A stretch of DNA of 62,281 bases from the NCBI GenBank assembly GCA_902800325.1, contig CADCDW010000005.1:7030-69310 (forward strand). The letters run 5' to 3'. Both the position numbers and the translations under genes were made by a program. The notes below the pieces were generated by a model. That model ran no database searches. It saw only the letters and a program-made list of their open reading frames with translations, and was not told where the DNA came from. This stretch comes from an uncultured Lachnospiraceae bacterium (lineage in GTDB: Bacteria; Bacillota; Clostridia; Lachnospirales; Lachnospiraceae). The stretch's first letter is position 1. Every line of letters begins with the position of its first letter. Below, one piece after another: positions 17,721 through 24,826 of the stretch.

Positions 17721-19256
17721 ATGGGAATGAGAATAACAAACCAGATGATTTCAAATAATTCAGTCAGAAACCTCCAAAGAAGTATGACTGAGGTGGATAG
17801 AAGAACCAAGCAGATGACTTCGGGCAAGAAGATTTCACAGGCTTCAGAGGACCCGGTAGTAGCGGTAAGAGCATTAAAATTAAGAACTACCGTCAGTCAG
17901 CTTGAGCAGTATAAGGACAAAAACATACCTGATGCAAATTCGTGGTATGAAGTATCCAATACTTCACTTGACAATATCGTAAAGAGAATCAAGGATATCA
18001 ATGAGTATTGTGTACAGGGTTCAACCGATTCGTTTGGCTCAACCGACAGAAGTGCTATAATCGATTCATTAAAAGAACTTCAGGATATGATATATGAGGA
18101 AGGAAACTCAACTTACGCAGGAAGATACATCTTCTCCGGCTACAAGACAGACAGACCTCTTACATTTACAAAGACCGATGACGTATCAAAATATTCATAT
18201 GATATAACTGAGCACATAAACGGTAAAGACCTTGATAACAGAAAGGTTATAGTGGATTCGGTCAAGTATGAAGACGTAGATGATTATATCTCGGGAGCGA
18301 AGCCCTACGAGCAGCCCGATCCACAGCAGGTATACAGATTAAATCTTGCTTATGAAGGTATAGAAGAAAACAATAATAACGGAGATGCTGTACTTTCGCT
18401 TACAGCAAAGGATAGTGCAGGAAATGACATAGATCTTACAGGTTATACAATAAACGTAAAGACAACCGATGATGCGGACACATATTATGATGTGGCTCCG
18501 GGTGAGATTAATGTTATAAAAGAAACAGGTGAGATAATCTTTGGCGAAGATATATATAATGTGCTTAAAGCTGCCGATGATATCGAGGTAAAGTATGCAA
18601 AAACCAAGTTTGATGTGGATGATTTAAGACCGGAGCATTATTTTGACTGTACCCAGTATACCGAACAGGCTGACGGAAGTATCAAGACTGTTGATTATAC
18701 ACAGCCGGAAGGTGGCCAGGGAATCTACTATGAGGTCAACTTTAACCAGAGCATTAAAGTTAATCTTGAAGGTAAAGATCTTATTACTTCCAAGATAGGA
18801 AATTATATAAATGACCTTATATATACACTTCAGGATCTTAAAGATGCTGAGGATACACAGGCAAAGCTCAAAAAACTGCTGGAGGATACACAGTATTCAT
18901 CAAATGATGCGGCAGTTGCCCAGATTAATAAGATGCTCAAGGATATAGATACGGAGATAGCTGTTAAGAAAGAAACCATGCAGAAGACCTTCTCGGGCAA
19001 TATAACACATTTCCAGGATTATCTTGCAGAGATATCAGCTACACAGTCGGATATAGGAAGCCGTATGACAAAGCTTTCCATGGTAAAAACCAGGGTGGAA
19101 GAACAGTATGCTTCATTCAAAGAGCTTAAGTCTGCAAATGAAGATATGGAGACGGAGGAAATCGTTACTGACTTTAACGAAGCAAATCTTGTATATGAAT
19201 CTGCGCTTGCGGCTACAAGTAACGTGATGGATAAGACTTTGCTTGATTATCTGTAA
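17721..19256 (+). CDS. flgL: hook-associated protein 3 (FlgL)
   Basis: 511 residues from the ATG at 17721, which follows CAGGAGGT; an ORF start 69 bp earlier has no ribosome site. The N-terminus MRITNQMISNNSVRNLQRSM and TSGKKISQASEDPVVAVRAL, plus YAGRYIFSGYKTDRPLTFT, are flagellin-like FlgL motifs. The C-terminus (TDFNEANLVYESALAATSNV) matches. It is longer than enterobacterial FlgL because of an inserted central domain (about 200-370), common in Clostridia. Confidence 0.9.
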   Translation: MGMRITNQMISNNSVRNLQRSMTEVDRRTKQMTSGKKISQASEDPVVAVRALKLRTTVSQLEQYKDKNIPDANSWYEVSNTSLDNIVKRIKDINEYCVQGSTDSFGSTDRSAIIDSLKELQDMIYEEGNSTYAGRYIFSGYKTDRPLTFTKTDDVSKYSYDITEHINGKDLDNRKVIVDSVKYEDVDDYISGAKPYEQPDPQQVYRLNLAYEGIEENNNNGDAVLSLTAKDSAGNDIDLTGYTINVKTTDDADTYYDVAPGEINVIKETGEIIFGEDIYNVLKAADDIEVKYAKTKFDVDDLRPEHYFDCTQYTEQADGSIKTVDYTQPEGGQGIYYEVNFNQSIKVNLEGKDLITSKIGNYINDLIYTLQDLKDAEDTQAKLKKLLEDTQYSSNDAAVAQINKMLKDIDTEIAVKKETMQKTFSGNITHFQDYLAEISATQSDIGSRMTKLSMVKTRVEEQYASFKELKSANEDMETEEIVTDFNEANLVYESALAATSNVMDKTLLDYL

Positions 19257-19430
19257 GATTCGTTGTATTATATATGTATTAACACTTTAATAGAGGCTTT
19301 GGATAATATATGGGTAATACCGAAGTAAAGATTTCGGGGATAAGTTTATAAGAAAGGTTTTGATTTTTCTGTTTGAACTTATGTGACGAAAAAAGTGTTC
19401 ATAGAATGAGATGCGAGGAGGAAAAAGGGT

Positions 19431-19895
19431 ATGGTAGCAGAAACTAAATTTTTTGGAACTATTGATGTTGAGGATGACAAGTTGATAGAATTCCCAAACG
19501 GAATTATCGGATTTGAAAACTTCAAGAAGTTTGCACTTATATTTGACAAGGATCAGGAAGAACGTTCCCCTATAAGCTGGCTTCAGTGTATGGATGAACC
19601 GCTTCTTGCACTTCCGGTAGTAAGTCCTTTGGATATACTCGGAGAGTACAATCCTATAATAGAAGATGAACTTACAAAGACAATAGGCAATCCTGCCGAT
19701 GCAGATTTGCTCATACTTGTAAGTATGACTATACCTTCTGATCTTACCAAGGTTACTGCGAACCTCAAGGCACCATTTATAATAAATGCCAAGGATAGGA
19801 AGGCTATGCAGGTTATAGTTGAGAATCAGGACTATGACATCAGATTTAATGTATATGAGTTTGTAGAGAAGTTAAAAGCAAAGGCGGGTGAGTAG
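19431..19895 (+). CDS. fliW: flagellar assembly factor FliW
   Basis: 154 residues. FFGTIDVEDDKLIEFPNGII and GFENFKKFALIF, then SWLQCMDEPLLALPVV, are highly typical. FliW binds flagellin in the cytoplasm; when flagellin is exported FliW is freed and sequesters CsrA, relieving repression of flagellin translation. GAGGAGGAAAAAG precedes the ATG. The stop is 1 bp before the csrA ATG, so the two are probably translationally coupled. A CCGAA/TTCGG hairpin lies in the 174-bp gap upstream. Confidence 0.94.
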   Translation: MVAETKFFGTIDVEDDKLIEFPNGIIGFENFKKFALIFDKDQEERSPISWLQCMDEPLLALPVVSPLDILGEYNPIIEDELTKTIGNPADADLLILVSMTIPSDLTKVTANLKAPFIINAKDRKAMQVIVENQDYDIRFNVYEFVEKLKAKAGE

Positions 19896-19896
19896 T

Positions 19897-20112
19897 ATGC
19901 TGGCATTATCAAGAAAACAGGGCGAATCCATAATGATCGGAAATGATATCGAAATCAGCATACTCGAGATAAAGGGTGAGCAGATAAAGATAGGTATATC
20001 AGCTCCAAAGAGCATACCTGTATATAGAAAAGAAATCTATACACAGATACAGGAAGCTAACAAAGAAACAGTTAATTCTGTGGATATTGAGAGCTTGAAA
20101 AAGCTTTTATAA
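19897..20112 (+). CDS. csrA: carbon storage regulator CsrA
   Basis: 71 residues from ATG 19897. A GTG 9 bp earlier would overlap fliW, but MLALSRKQGESIMIG is the canonical CsrA N-terminus, so 19897 is chosen. The GISAPKSIPVYRKEIY segment carries the RNA-binding strand and conserved Arg. It forms a dimer that binds GGA in hairpin loops and blocks ribosome access. Flagellin mRNA is the expected target, and matching hairpins occur at 23804 and 23890. A weak CCGC/GCGG hairpin follows at 20161. Confidence 0.95.
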   Translation: MLALSRKQGESIMIGNDIEISILEIKGEQIKIGISAPKSIPVYRKEIYTQIQEANKETVNSVDIESLKKLL

Positions 20113-20209
20113 TAAATGATAAAAGCAGCAATTTGATGGGTTTGTAACTGCATTTTAAGACCGCAAAAAACAGCGGTAAAATTATATAGACAAATTTTAA
20201 ATAAAAGTG

Positions 20210-20237
20210 TAAACTTTTATATATATCTTGACGATAT
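20210..20237 (+). promoter_or_regulatory. sigma-D type promoter before flaG
   Basis: TAAACTTT at 20210-20217 and GACGATAT at 20230-20237, with 16 nt between TAAA and the -10. This differs from the sigma-D consensus TAAA-N15-GCCGATAT by one base in the -10 and one nt of spacing. It lies 112 bp before the flaG start. Confidence 0.55.
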
Positions 20238-20261
20238 AAGATGTAACAGTAAATGATGATC

Positions 20262-20323
20262 AGCCTGAGATTACGGATATTCTCGGGCTTAGGCTCTCTA
20301 TAGAATTATTGAAAATTCTATAG
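20262..20323 (+). other. two leader hairpins before flaG
   Basis: GCCTGAGA/TCTCGGGC (8 bp, one G-T) at about 20262-20290 and the perfect TCTATAGAAT/ATTCTATAGA at about 20295-20324 lie between the promoter and the ribosome site GGAGGTGG. They are not followed by T tracts, so they look like mRNA-stabilising or regulatory structures rather than terminators. Confidence 0.5.
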
Positions 20324-20348
20324 AAAATCACACGGAGGTGGATAGAAG

Positions 20349-20795
20349 ATGGCAATTGAAGGAATTAGAAGTGCAGTGGGAACGAGTTATACACCTAGAC
20401 AACCACAGCCAAGCGCTGACATAAAAGTTGCTGCGGCGGGCGGTAATCAGGTCAAGGTGGAAAATGCTATACCACAGGTAGAAGAAAAGAGTAAGAACTT
20501 TAATGATCCTGAGCAGGACAAAAAGAAAAAAGAGGATGAGGCTGCTGTCCAGACTGAGGGTAAAGAGGTTCCTACCGACAAAATCAGGTCTGCGGTTGAT
20601 ACTATCAACAAACAGATAGCTATGAGACACACAAACTGCAGCTTTAAGTATCATGATGACACCAATCGTATCTCAATTACAGTTAAGGATACAGACACAG
20701 ACGAGGTTATCAGGGAGATTCCTGCCGAAAAGGCTCTGGATATGCTTGCAAAGGCGTGGGAGCTCGCAGGACTTATGGTAGACGAGAAGAGGTAA
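20349..20795 (+). CDS. flaG: FlaG family flagellar protein
   Basis: 148 residues. The first 75 residues are polar and charged (EQDKKKKEDEAAVQTEGKE). The C-terminal domain has CSFKYHDDTNRISITVKDTD and EVIREIPAEKALDMLAKAWE with GLMVDEKR, the FlaG signature (Bacillus YvyC). FlaG influences filament length. CGGAGGTG precedes the ATG, and fliD follows after 26 bp. Confidence 0.88.
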   Translation: MAIEGIRSAVGTSYTPRQPQPSADIKVAAAGGNQVKVENAIPQVEEKSKNFNDPEQDKKKKEDEAAVQTEGKEVPTDKIRSAVDTINKQIAMRHTNCSFKYHDDTNRISITVKDTDTDEVIREIPAEKALDMLAKAWELAGLMVDEKR

Positions 20796-20821
20796 TTTTG
20801 TATTAAGAAAGGAGTGAGATT

Positions 20822-22768
20822 ATGGCTAGAGTAAGAATGACCGGTTTGGCATCGGGACTTGATACTGAGAGCATGGTTAAGGAATTGGTTAATGCAAGCT
20901 CAGTTAAGGTTGACAATGTCAAAAAGGATAAACAAAAGGCCGAGTGGAAAAAAGAAGCCTGGCAGGATCTTAATACAAAATTATATAATTTCTATAAGAC
21001 TGACTTAAATACATTTAGGATGCCAAGTACCTACAACAAGAAAAAGACTACGCTTAGTGACGAAAGCAAGGTTTCCGTAACAGCCGGTTCAGGTACCACC
21101 AACGGTACGCATACTGTATCTGTTAAGCAGATAGCTTCATCTGCATACCTTACGGGTGCCAATATCAAGAGTGGAGATAAGACATATACAGCAACTAATG
21201 ATGCTACTGCATCCACCAATTTCGCAGATATGAAGGATGCAAGCGGTAACAGCCTTGGACTTGAGGGACAGACCATAAGATTTACTGCAAATCAGGAGGG
21301 ACTTCCTACATTAGAGTTCACTCTTGGCGGGACTGGTGAAAACAGTGTTGCCAATATAAGTGAACTCAATGCAAAACTTGCAGCAGACGATAATTTCAAA
21401 GGACTTCAGGCGAGCATACAGGATGGAAAGATAACATTTACCAATTCATCACTTACCAAGGCTGAGGACGGAACTGAATCAGGTAAATCATATATAATTG
21501 CGGCAGATGCTCTTGGTTCAAATGGTATAGTTGATTACAAGGCTGATGAGGAGACGGGAAAGGTTTCTTCACTTAGTGGTATAGGAGCAAAGGTTCAGAG
21601 CGAATTCTCCGCTACTGATATAAGTAAGAGTACGAAACTTTCTGACTTAGGCATAGCAGTCGGAACATCATTTAAGATTAACGATAAAGAGTTTGTTGTT
21701 GATGAAAAGACAACTATAGCAAGCTTTGCTGAGGAGATATCAAAGTTTGGTGTAAGTGCAAGCTTCGATGCAAACCAGGGAAGATTTTATATCAATTCAA
21801 AGGAAGCCGGTGAAGCTAATAATTTCTCACTTACATCGTCTGATGCCAATGCACTTGAAATACTTGGACTTGGCAGTAAGGCAACCAAGGTTGATGCTCA
21901 GGATGCAATTATTGAATATAACGGTGTTGAGTACAGAGGAAACTCTAATCAGTTTAATATCAACGGTATGACTATAACCGCAAAATCCGTTACAGGTAAC
22001 TACAATAAAGAAACAGGCGAATTTACCAATGATTCACCTATAAGCATAAATGTAGGCAACGATACCGATGGTATATACAACAGTATCAAGAACTTTGTTA
22101 AAAAATATAATGAGCTTGTAGATGAGATGAGTAAGCTCTACAATGAGGAAAAGACGGATTATGATCCTCTTACCGAAGAAGAAAAAGCGGCTCTTTCGGA
22201 CAATCAGATAGAAAAGTGGGAAGAAAAGGCTAAGTCCGGTCTCTTGAGGAGAGATTCAACTATAGGAAGTCTTCTTTCCAATATGAGAACCATACTTAAC
22301 AAGGCGGTAACGGTTACCAATGATGATGGTTCAACTACACAGTATACACTTGCATCTCTTGGTATAGTTACGAGCAATGACTGGACTGAAAATGGTAAGC
22401 TTCATATACTTGGTGACGAGGATGATGCGACTTACTCTATGGAGACTAATAAACTCAAAGAGGCTCTTGACAGCAAATCGGATATTTTCTCCAAAGTATT
22501 TGCAGGCTCTGAAGGTTTTGGCTCTCAAATGAACAGTTATATGATGAAGGCCATGAAGAAAACCGAGACCAGTCATTCCCTTACATTTTATAACGATATT
22601 ACCATGGATGAAGAACTGGAAGATTATGATGACAAGATAGATGAGTTAAATAAAAAGCTTTCAGATATGGAAGATAAGTATTATAATCAGTTTGCCAAGA
22701 TGGAGTCGGCTATGGCCAAACTCCAGCAGCAACAGTCATATCTTGCATCGCTGATGGGAACAGCCTAA
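20822..22768 (+). CDS. fliD: flagellar filament cap FliD
   Basis: 648 residues. MARVRMTGLASGLDTESMVK at the start and KKDKQKAEWKKEAWQDLNTK are FliD N-terminal features; the C-terminus (IDELNKKLSDMEDKYYNQFA and KMESAMAKLQQQQSYLASLM) is the coiled-coil cap tail. It folds incoming flagellin at the filament tip. The middle is rich in Ala/Ser/Thr beta-sheet repeats, normal for exposed cap domains. AGAAAGGAGTG precedes the ATG. Confidence 0.94.
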   Translation: MARVRMTGLASGLDTESMVKELVNASSVKVDNVKKDKQKAEWKKEAWQDLNTKLYNFYKTDLNTFRMPSTYNKKKTTLSDESKVSVTAGSGTTNGTHTVSVKQIASSAYLTGANIKSGDKTYTATNDATASTNFADMKDASGNSLGLEGQTIRFTANQEGLPTLEFTLGGTGENSVANISELNAKLAADDNFKGLQASIQDGKITFTNSSLTKAEDGTESGKSYIIAADALGSNGIVDYKADEETGKVSSLSGIGAKVQSEFSATDISKSTKLSDLGIAVGTSFKINDKEFVVDEKTTIASFAEEISKFGVSASFDANQGRFYINSKEAGEANNFSLTSSDANALEILGLGSKATKVDAQDAIIEYNGVEYRGNSNQFNINGMTITAKSVTGNYNKETGEFTNDSPISINVGNDTDGIYNSIKNFVKKYNELVDEMSKLYNEEKTDYDPLTEEEKAALSDNQIEKWEEKAKSGLLRRDSTIGSLLSNMRTILNKAVTVTNDDGSTTQYTLASLGIVTSNDWTENGKLHILGDEDDATYSMETNKLKEALDSKSDIFSKVFAGSEGFGSQMNSYMMKAMKKTETSHSLTFYNDITMDEELEDYDDKIDELNKKLSDMEDKYYNQFAKMESAMAKLQQQQSYLASLMGTA

Positions 22769-22819
22769 ATCCCGGATATTATTTAATTAGAACATTTTTA
22801 AGCAGGGGGCAAAATATAA

Positions 22820-23215
22820 ATGGCTAACAATGCAGCAAAGGCATATGGTAACAATAAGATAAATACGGCATCACAGGCAGAGCTTACGCTTATGCTGTAT
22901 GAAGGAGCAGTGAAATTTGCGAACAGAGCCAAGGATGCTCTTGAGGTAAATGATTACGAAACGGTCAATACCAATATACAGAAATGCCGTAATATAATAG
23001 TTGAACTTTTGTCAACTCTTAATCATAAATATCCTGTTGCCAAGGATTTTGAGACACTTTACAACTATATATTTGCACTTTTGACTGAGGCAAATATAAA
23101 AAAGGATATGGAGTCACTGGAAAAAGCACTTGTTGAGCTTCGCGATATCAGAGATATCTGGAAAGAAATTATGACCAAAGCAAAAGGACCTCAGCTTGTT
23201 CTGGATACAAATTAA
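22820..23215 (+). CDS. fliS: flagellin export chaperone FliS
   Basis: 131 residues. KAYGNNKINTASQAELTLML with YEGAVKFANRAKDAL is the FliS N-terminus that clasps the flagellin C-terminus. Helical throughout and of normal length. AGGGGGC precedes the ATG; 51 bp after fliD. Confidence 0.93.
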   Translation: MANNAAKAYGNNKINTASQAELTLMLYEGAVKFANRAKDALEVNDYETVNTNIQKCRNIIVELLSTLNHKYPVAKDFETLYNYIFALLTEANIKKDMESLEKALVELRDIRDIWKEIMTKAKGPQLVLDTN

Positions 23216-23226
23216 GGCGGTGTTAT

Positions 23227-23709
23227 ATGAACGAGACAGGTATGTATGTAGGAATTATGAGGGATTCACTCAAACGTAAGAAAGCTTACCTTGATGAGAT
23301 CGCAGATATTACATCTAAACAAGGCGAGATAGCTGCCGCTGATAAGTTTGACGATGAGGCATTTGGCGAGACAGTAGAAAGAAAAGAAACCCTCATAAAT
23401 AACATAAATGAGATTGACAAAGGCTTTACTTCGGTGTATGATAGAATAAGAGGTAATCTCATCGAGGAAAAAGAAACCTATAAGGCTGAACTTAAGAATA
23501 TACAGGCATTAATTAATTCCTGTATGGATAAAGGCTCAGAGATAGAGGTCTTGGAGGAGAGAAACCGCCAGAAGTTGGAAGGGATATTTGCAAGCGAGAG
23601 AAAAAACCTAAGACAGGTAAAAAACTCCCGTTCCATTGCAAATAAATACTACAAAACTATGTCAAACGGCATTGTGAATGATGCTATGCTGTATGACAGA
23701 AAAAAATAG
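23227..23709 (+). CDS. small helical flagellar chaperone (FliT/FlgN-like)
   Basis: 160 residues, almost entirely helical, with a coiled-coil middle (ERKETLINNINEIDKGFTSV). It starts 11 bp after fliS, where Bacillus has fliT, and the N-terminal half (MRDSLKRKKAYLDEIADITS) is the kind of helix seen in FliT/FlgN chaperones. Sequence alone does not separate FliT (FliD chaperone) from FlgN; position favours the FliT role. AAGGCGGTG precedes the ATG. Confidence 0.7.
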   Translation: MNETGMYVGIMRDSLKRKKAYLDEIADITSKQGEIAAADKFDDEAFGETVERKETLINNINEIDKGFTSVYDRIRGNLIEEKETYKAELKNIQALINSCMDKGSEIEVLEERNRQKLEGIFASERKNLRQVKNSRSIANKYYKTMSNGIVNDAMLYDRKK

Positions 23710-23764
23710 AAATACAGATAGAAAAATTTTTGTAAAATTTTTCAAAAAAAATTAAATATTGGGG

Positions 23765-23791
23765 TTAACTTTGTACATATTGCTCCGATAT
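23765..23791 (+). promoter_or_regulatory. sigma-D promoter of flagellin
   Basis: TTAACTTT at 23765-23772, then TCCGATAT at 23784-23791, with exactly 15 nt between TTAA and the -10. This is close to TAAA-N15-GCCGATAT. Transcription should start near 23797-23800. Confidence 0.8.
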
Positions 23792-23803
23792 ATATACTGT
23801 AAG

Positions 23804-23921
23804 GGTCAAGGAAGACCAAAAATCAAAGGTTATTACGCCTCGGCGTGTAACATAGATTAATATTAACGGCGGCATGACCGCTAGTACATGTTGCAAGGAC
23901 GCAACATTATATTCAAGGAGG
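23804..23921 (+). promoter_or_regulatory. flagellin leader with CsrA-type hairpins
   Basis: Hairpin A is GGTC-AAGGAA-GACC (23804-23817) at the very 5' end. Hairpin B is GTTGC-AAGGAC-GCAAC (23890-23905), just upstream of the ribosome site AAGGAGG (23915-23921). Both show AAGGA in a 6-nt loop, the preferred CsrA target. Between them are GTTA-TTACGCC/GGCG-TGTAAC (about 23829-23851) and GCGG/CCGC (about 23869-23881). CsrA bridging A or B with the ribosome site would block translation. Confidence 0.65.
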
Positions 23922-23928
23922 AATTATT

Positions 23929-24747
23929 ATGGTAGTACAACACAACATGCAGGCAGTAAACACTAACAGAATGTTAGGAGGAAATGTTAAGGCAGTAGCT
24001 AAGGCAACTGAGAAGTTATCATCAGGTTACGCTGTAAACAGAGCAGCAGATGATGCAGCAGGTCTTTCAATCAGTGAGAAGATGAGAAACCAGATTAGAG
24101 GTATTAATCAGGCTGTTAAGAACTCAGAAGATGGTGTATCACTTATCCAGACTGCAGAAGGTAACATGAACGAGATTCATAGCATCCTTCAGAGAATGGG
24201 CGAGCTTGCTACTAAGGCAGCTAACGACGTTAATGCATCAGAAGATCGTACTGCAATCGCAGACGAGATGACTCAGCTTAGAGAAGAGATTGATTCAATC
24301 GCTTCTAAGGCAGCATTCAACGGAACTAAGCTTCTTACTGGTTCATTCACTAGCAAGTATCTTCAGGTTGGTGCTAACGCAAAAGAAAACATGAAGATAT
24401 CTATCAGCTCTATGACAGCTTCTAAGCTTGGTATTACTTCAGCATCTATGAAGATTAGTACTCATGCATTAGCATCAAGTGCTATGACTAAGATATCAGA
24501 AGCAATCAAGAAGGTATCTGGTGCAAGATCAAAACTTGGAGCTATCCAGAACAGACTTGACTACACTATCAACAATCTCAATAACTACAGCGAGAACTTA
24601 ACTTCAGCTGAGTCACAGATTAGAGATACTGATATGGCTTCAGAGATGACTAACTACACTAAGAATAACATTCTCCAGCAGGCTGCACAGTCTATGCTTG
24701 CACAGGCAAATCAGTCTACTCAGGGTGTACTTTCATTATTAGGTTAA
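23929..24747 (+). CDS. fliC: flagellin
   Basis: 272 residues, a short flagellin that keeps the D0/D1 core with almost no outer domain. The N-terminus (MQAVNTNRMLGGNVKAVAKA; EKLSSGYAVNRAADDAAGLS) and C-terminus (NLTSAESQIRDTDMASEMTN; QSMLAQANQSTQGVLSLLG) are canonical. The centre (about 140-200, ISISSMTASKLGITSASMK and ISTHALASS) is Ser/Thr-rich and so offers possible O-glycosylation sites. Codon use is more uniform than in its neighbours, as expected for high expression. It has its own sigma-D promoter, structured leader, AAGGAGG site and terminator. Symbol hag is used in Bacillus. Confidence 0.96.
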   Translation: MVVQHNMQAVNTNRMLGGNVKAVAKATEKLSSGYAVNRAADDAAGLSISEKMRNQIRGINQAVKNSEDGVSLIQTAEGNMNEIHSILQRMGELATKAANDVNASEDRTAIADEMTQLREEIDSIASKAAFNGTKLLTGSFTSKYLQVGANAKENMKISISSMTASKLGITSASMKISTHALASSAMTKISEAIKKVSGARSKLGAIQNRLDYTINNLNNYSENLTSAESQIRDTDMASEMTNYTKNNILQQAAQSMLAQANQSTQGVLSLLG

Positions 24748-24768
24748 TTAGTTTAATCTACAAGATAT

Positions 24769-24805
24769 GGCTGACTCTTTATGGGTCAGCCTGTTTTGTT
24801 TTATA
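24769..24805 (+). terminator. flagellin terminator
   Basis: GGCTGAC pairs with GTCAGCC (24769-24791), followed by TGTTTTGTTTTAT. It overlaps an in-frame upstream extension of the next gene, which shows that the extension is not translated. Confidence 0.85.
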
Positions 24806-24826
24806 CTATCTTTTACGGAGGGAATT

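Noticed and set aside
23797-23928. c-di-GMP riboswitch in the flagellin leader
   Set aside because: The conserved c-di-GMP aptamer elements (GCACAGGGCAAACC-like) are absent; the hairpins fit CsrA sites better.
24767-24826. N-terminal extension of the LicD fusion protein
   Set aside because: The extension reads through the flagellin terminator hairpin; the start at 24827 has a good ribosome site.
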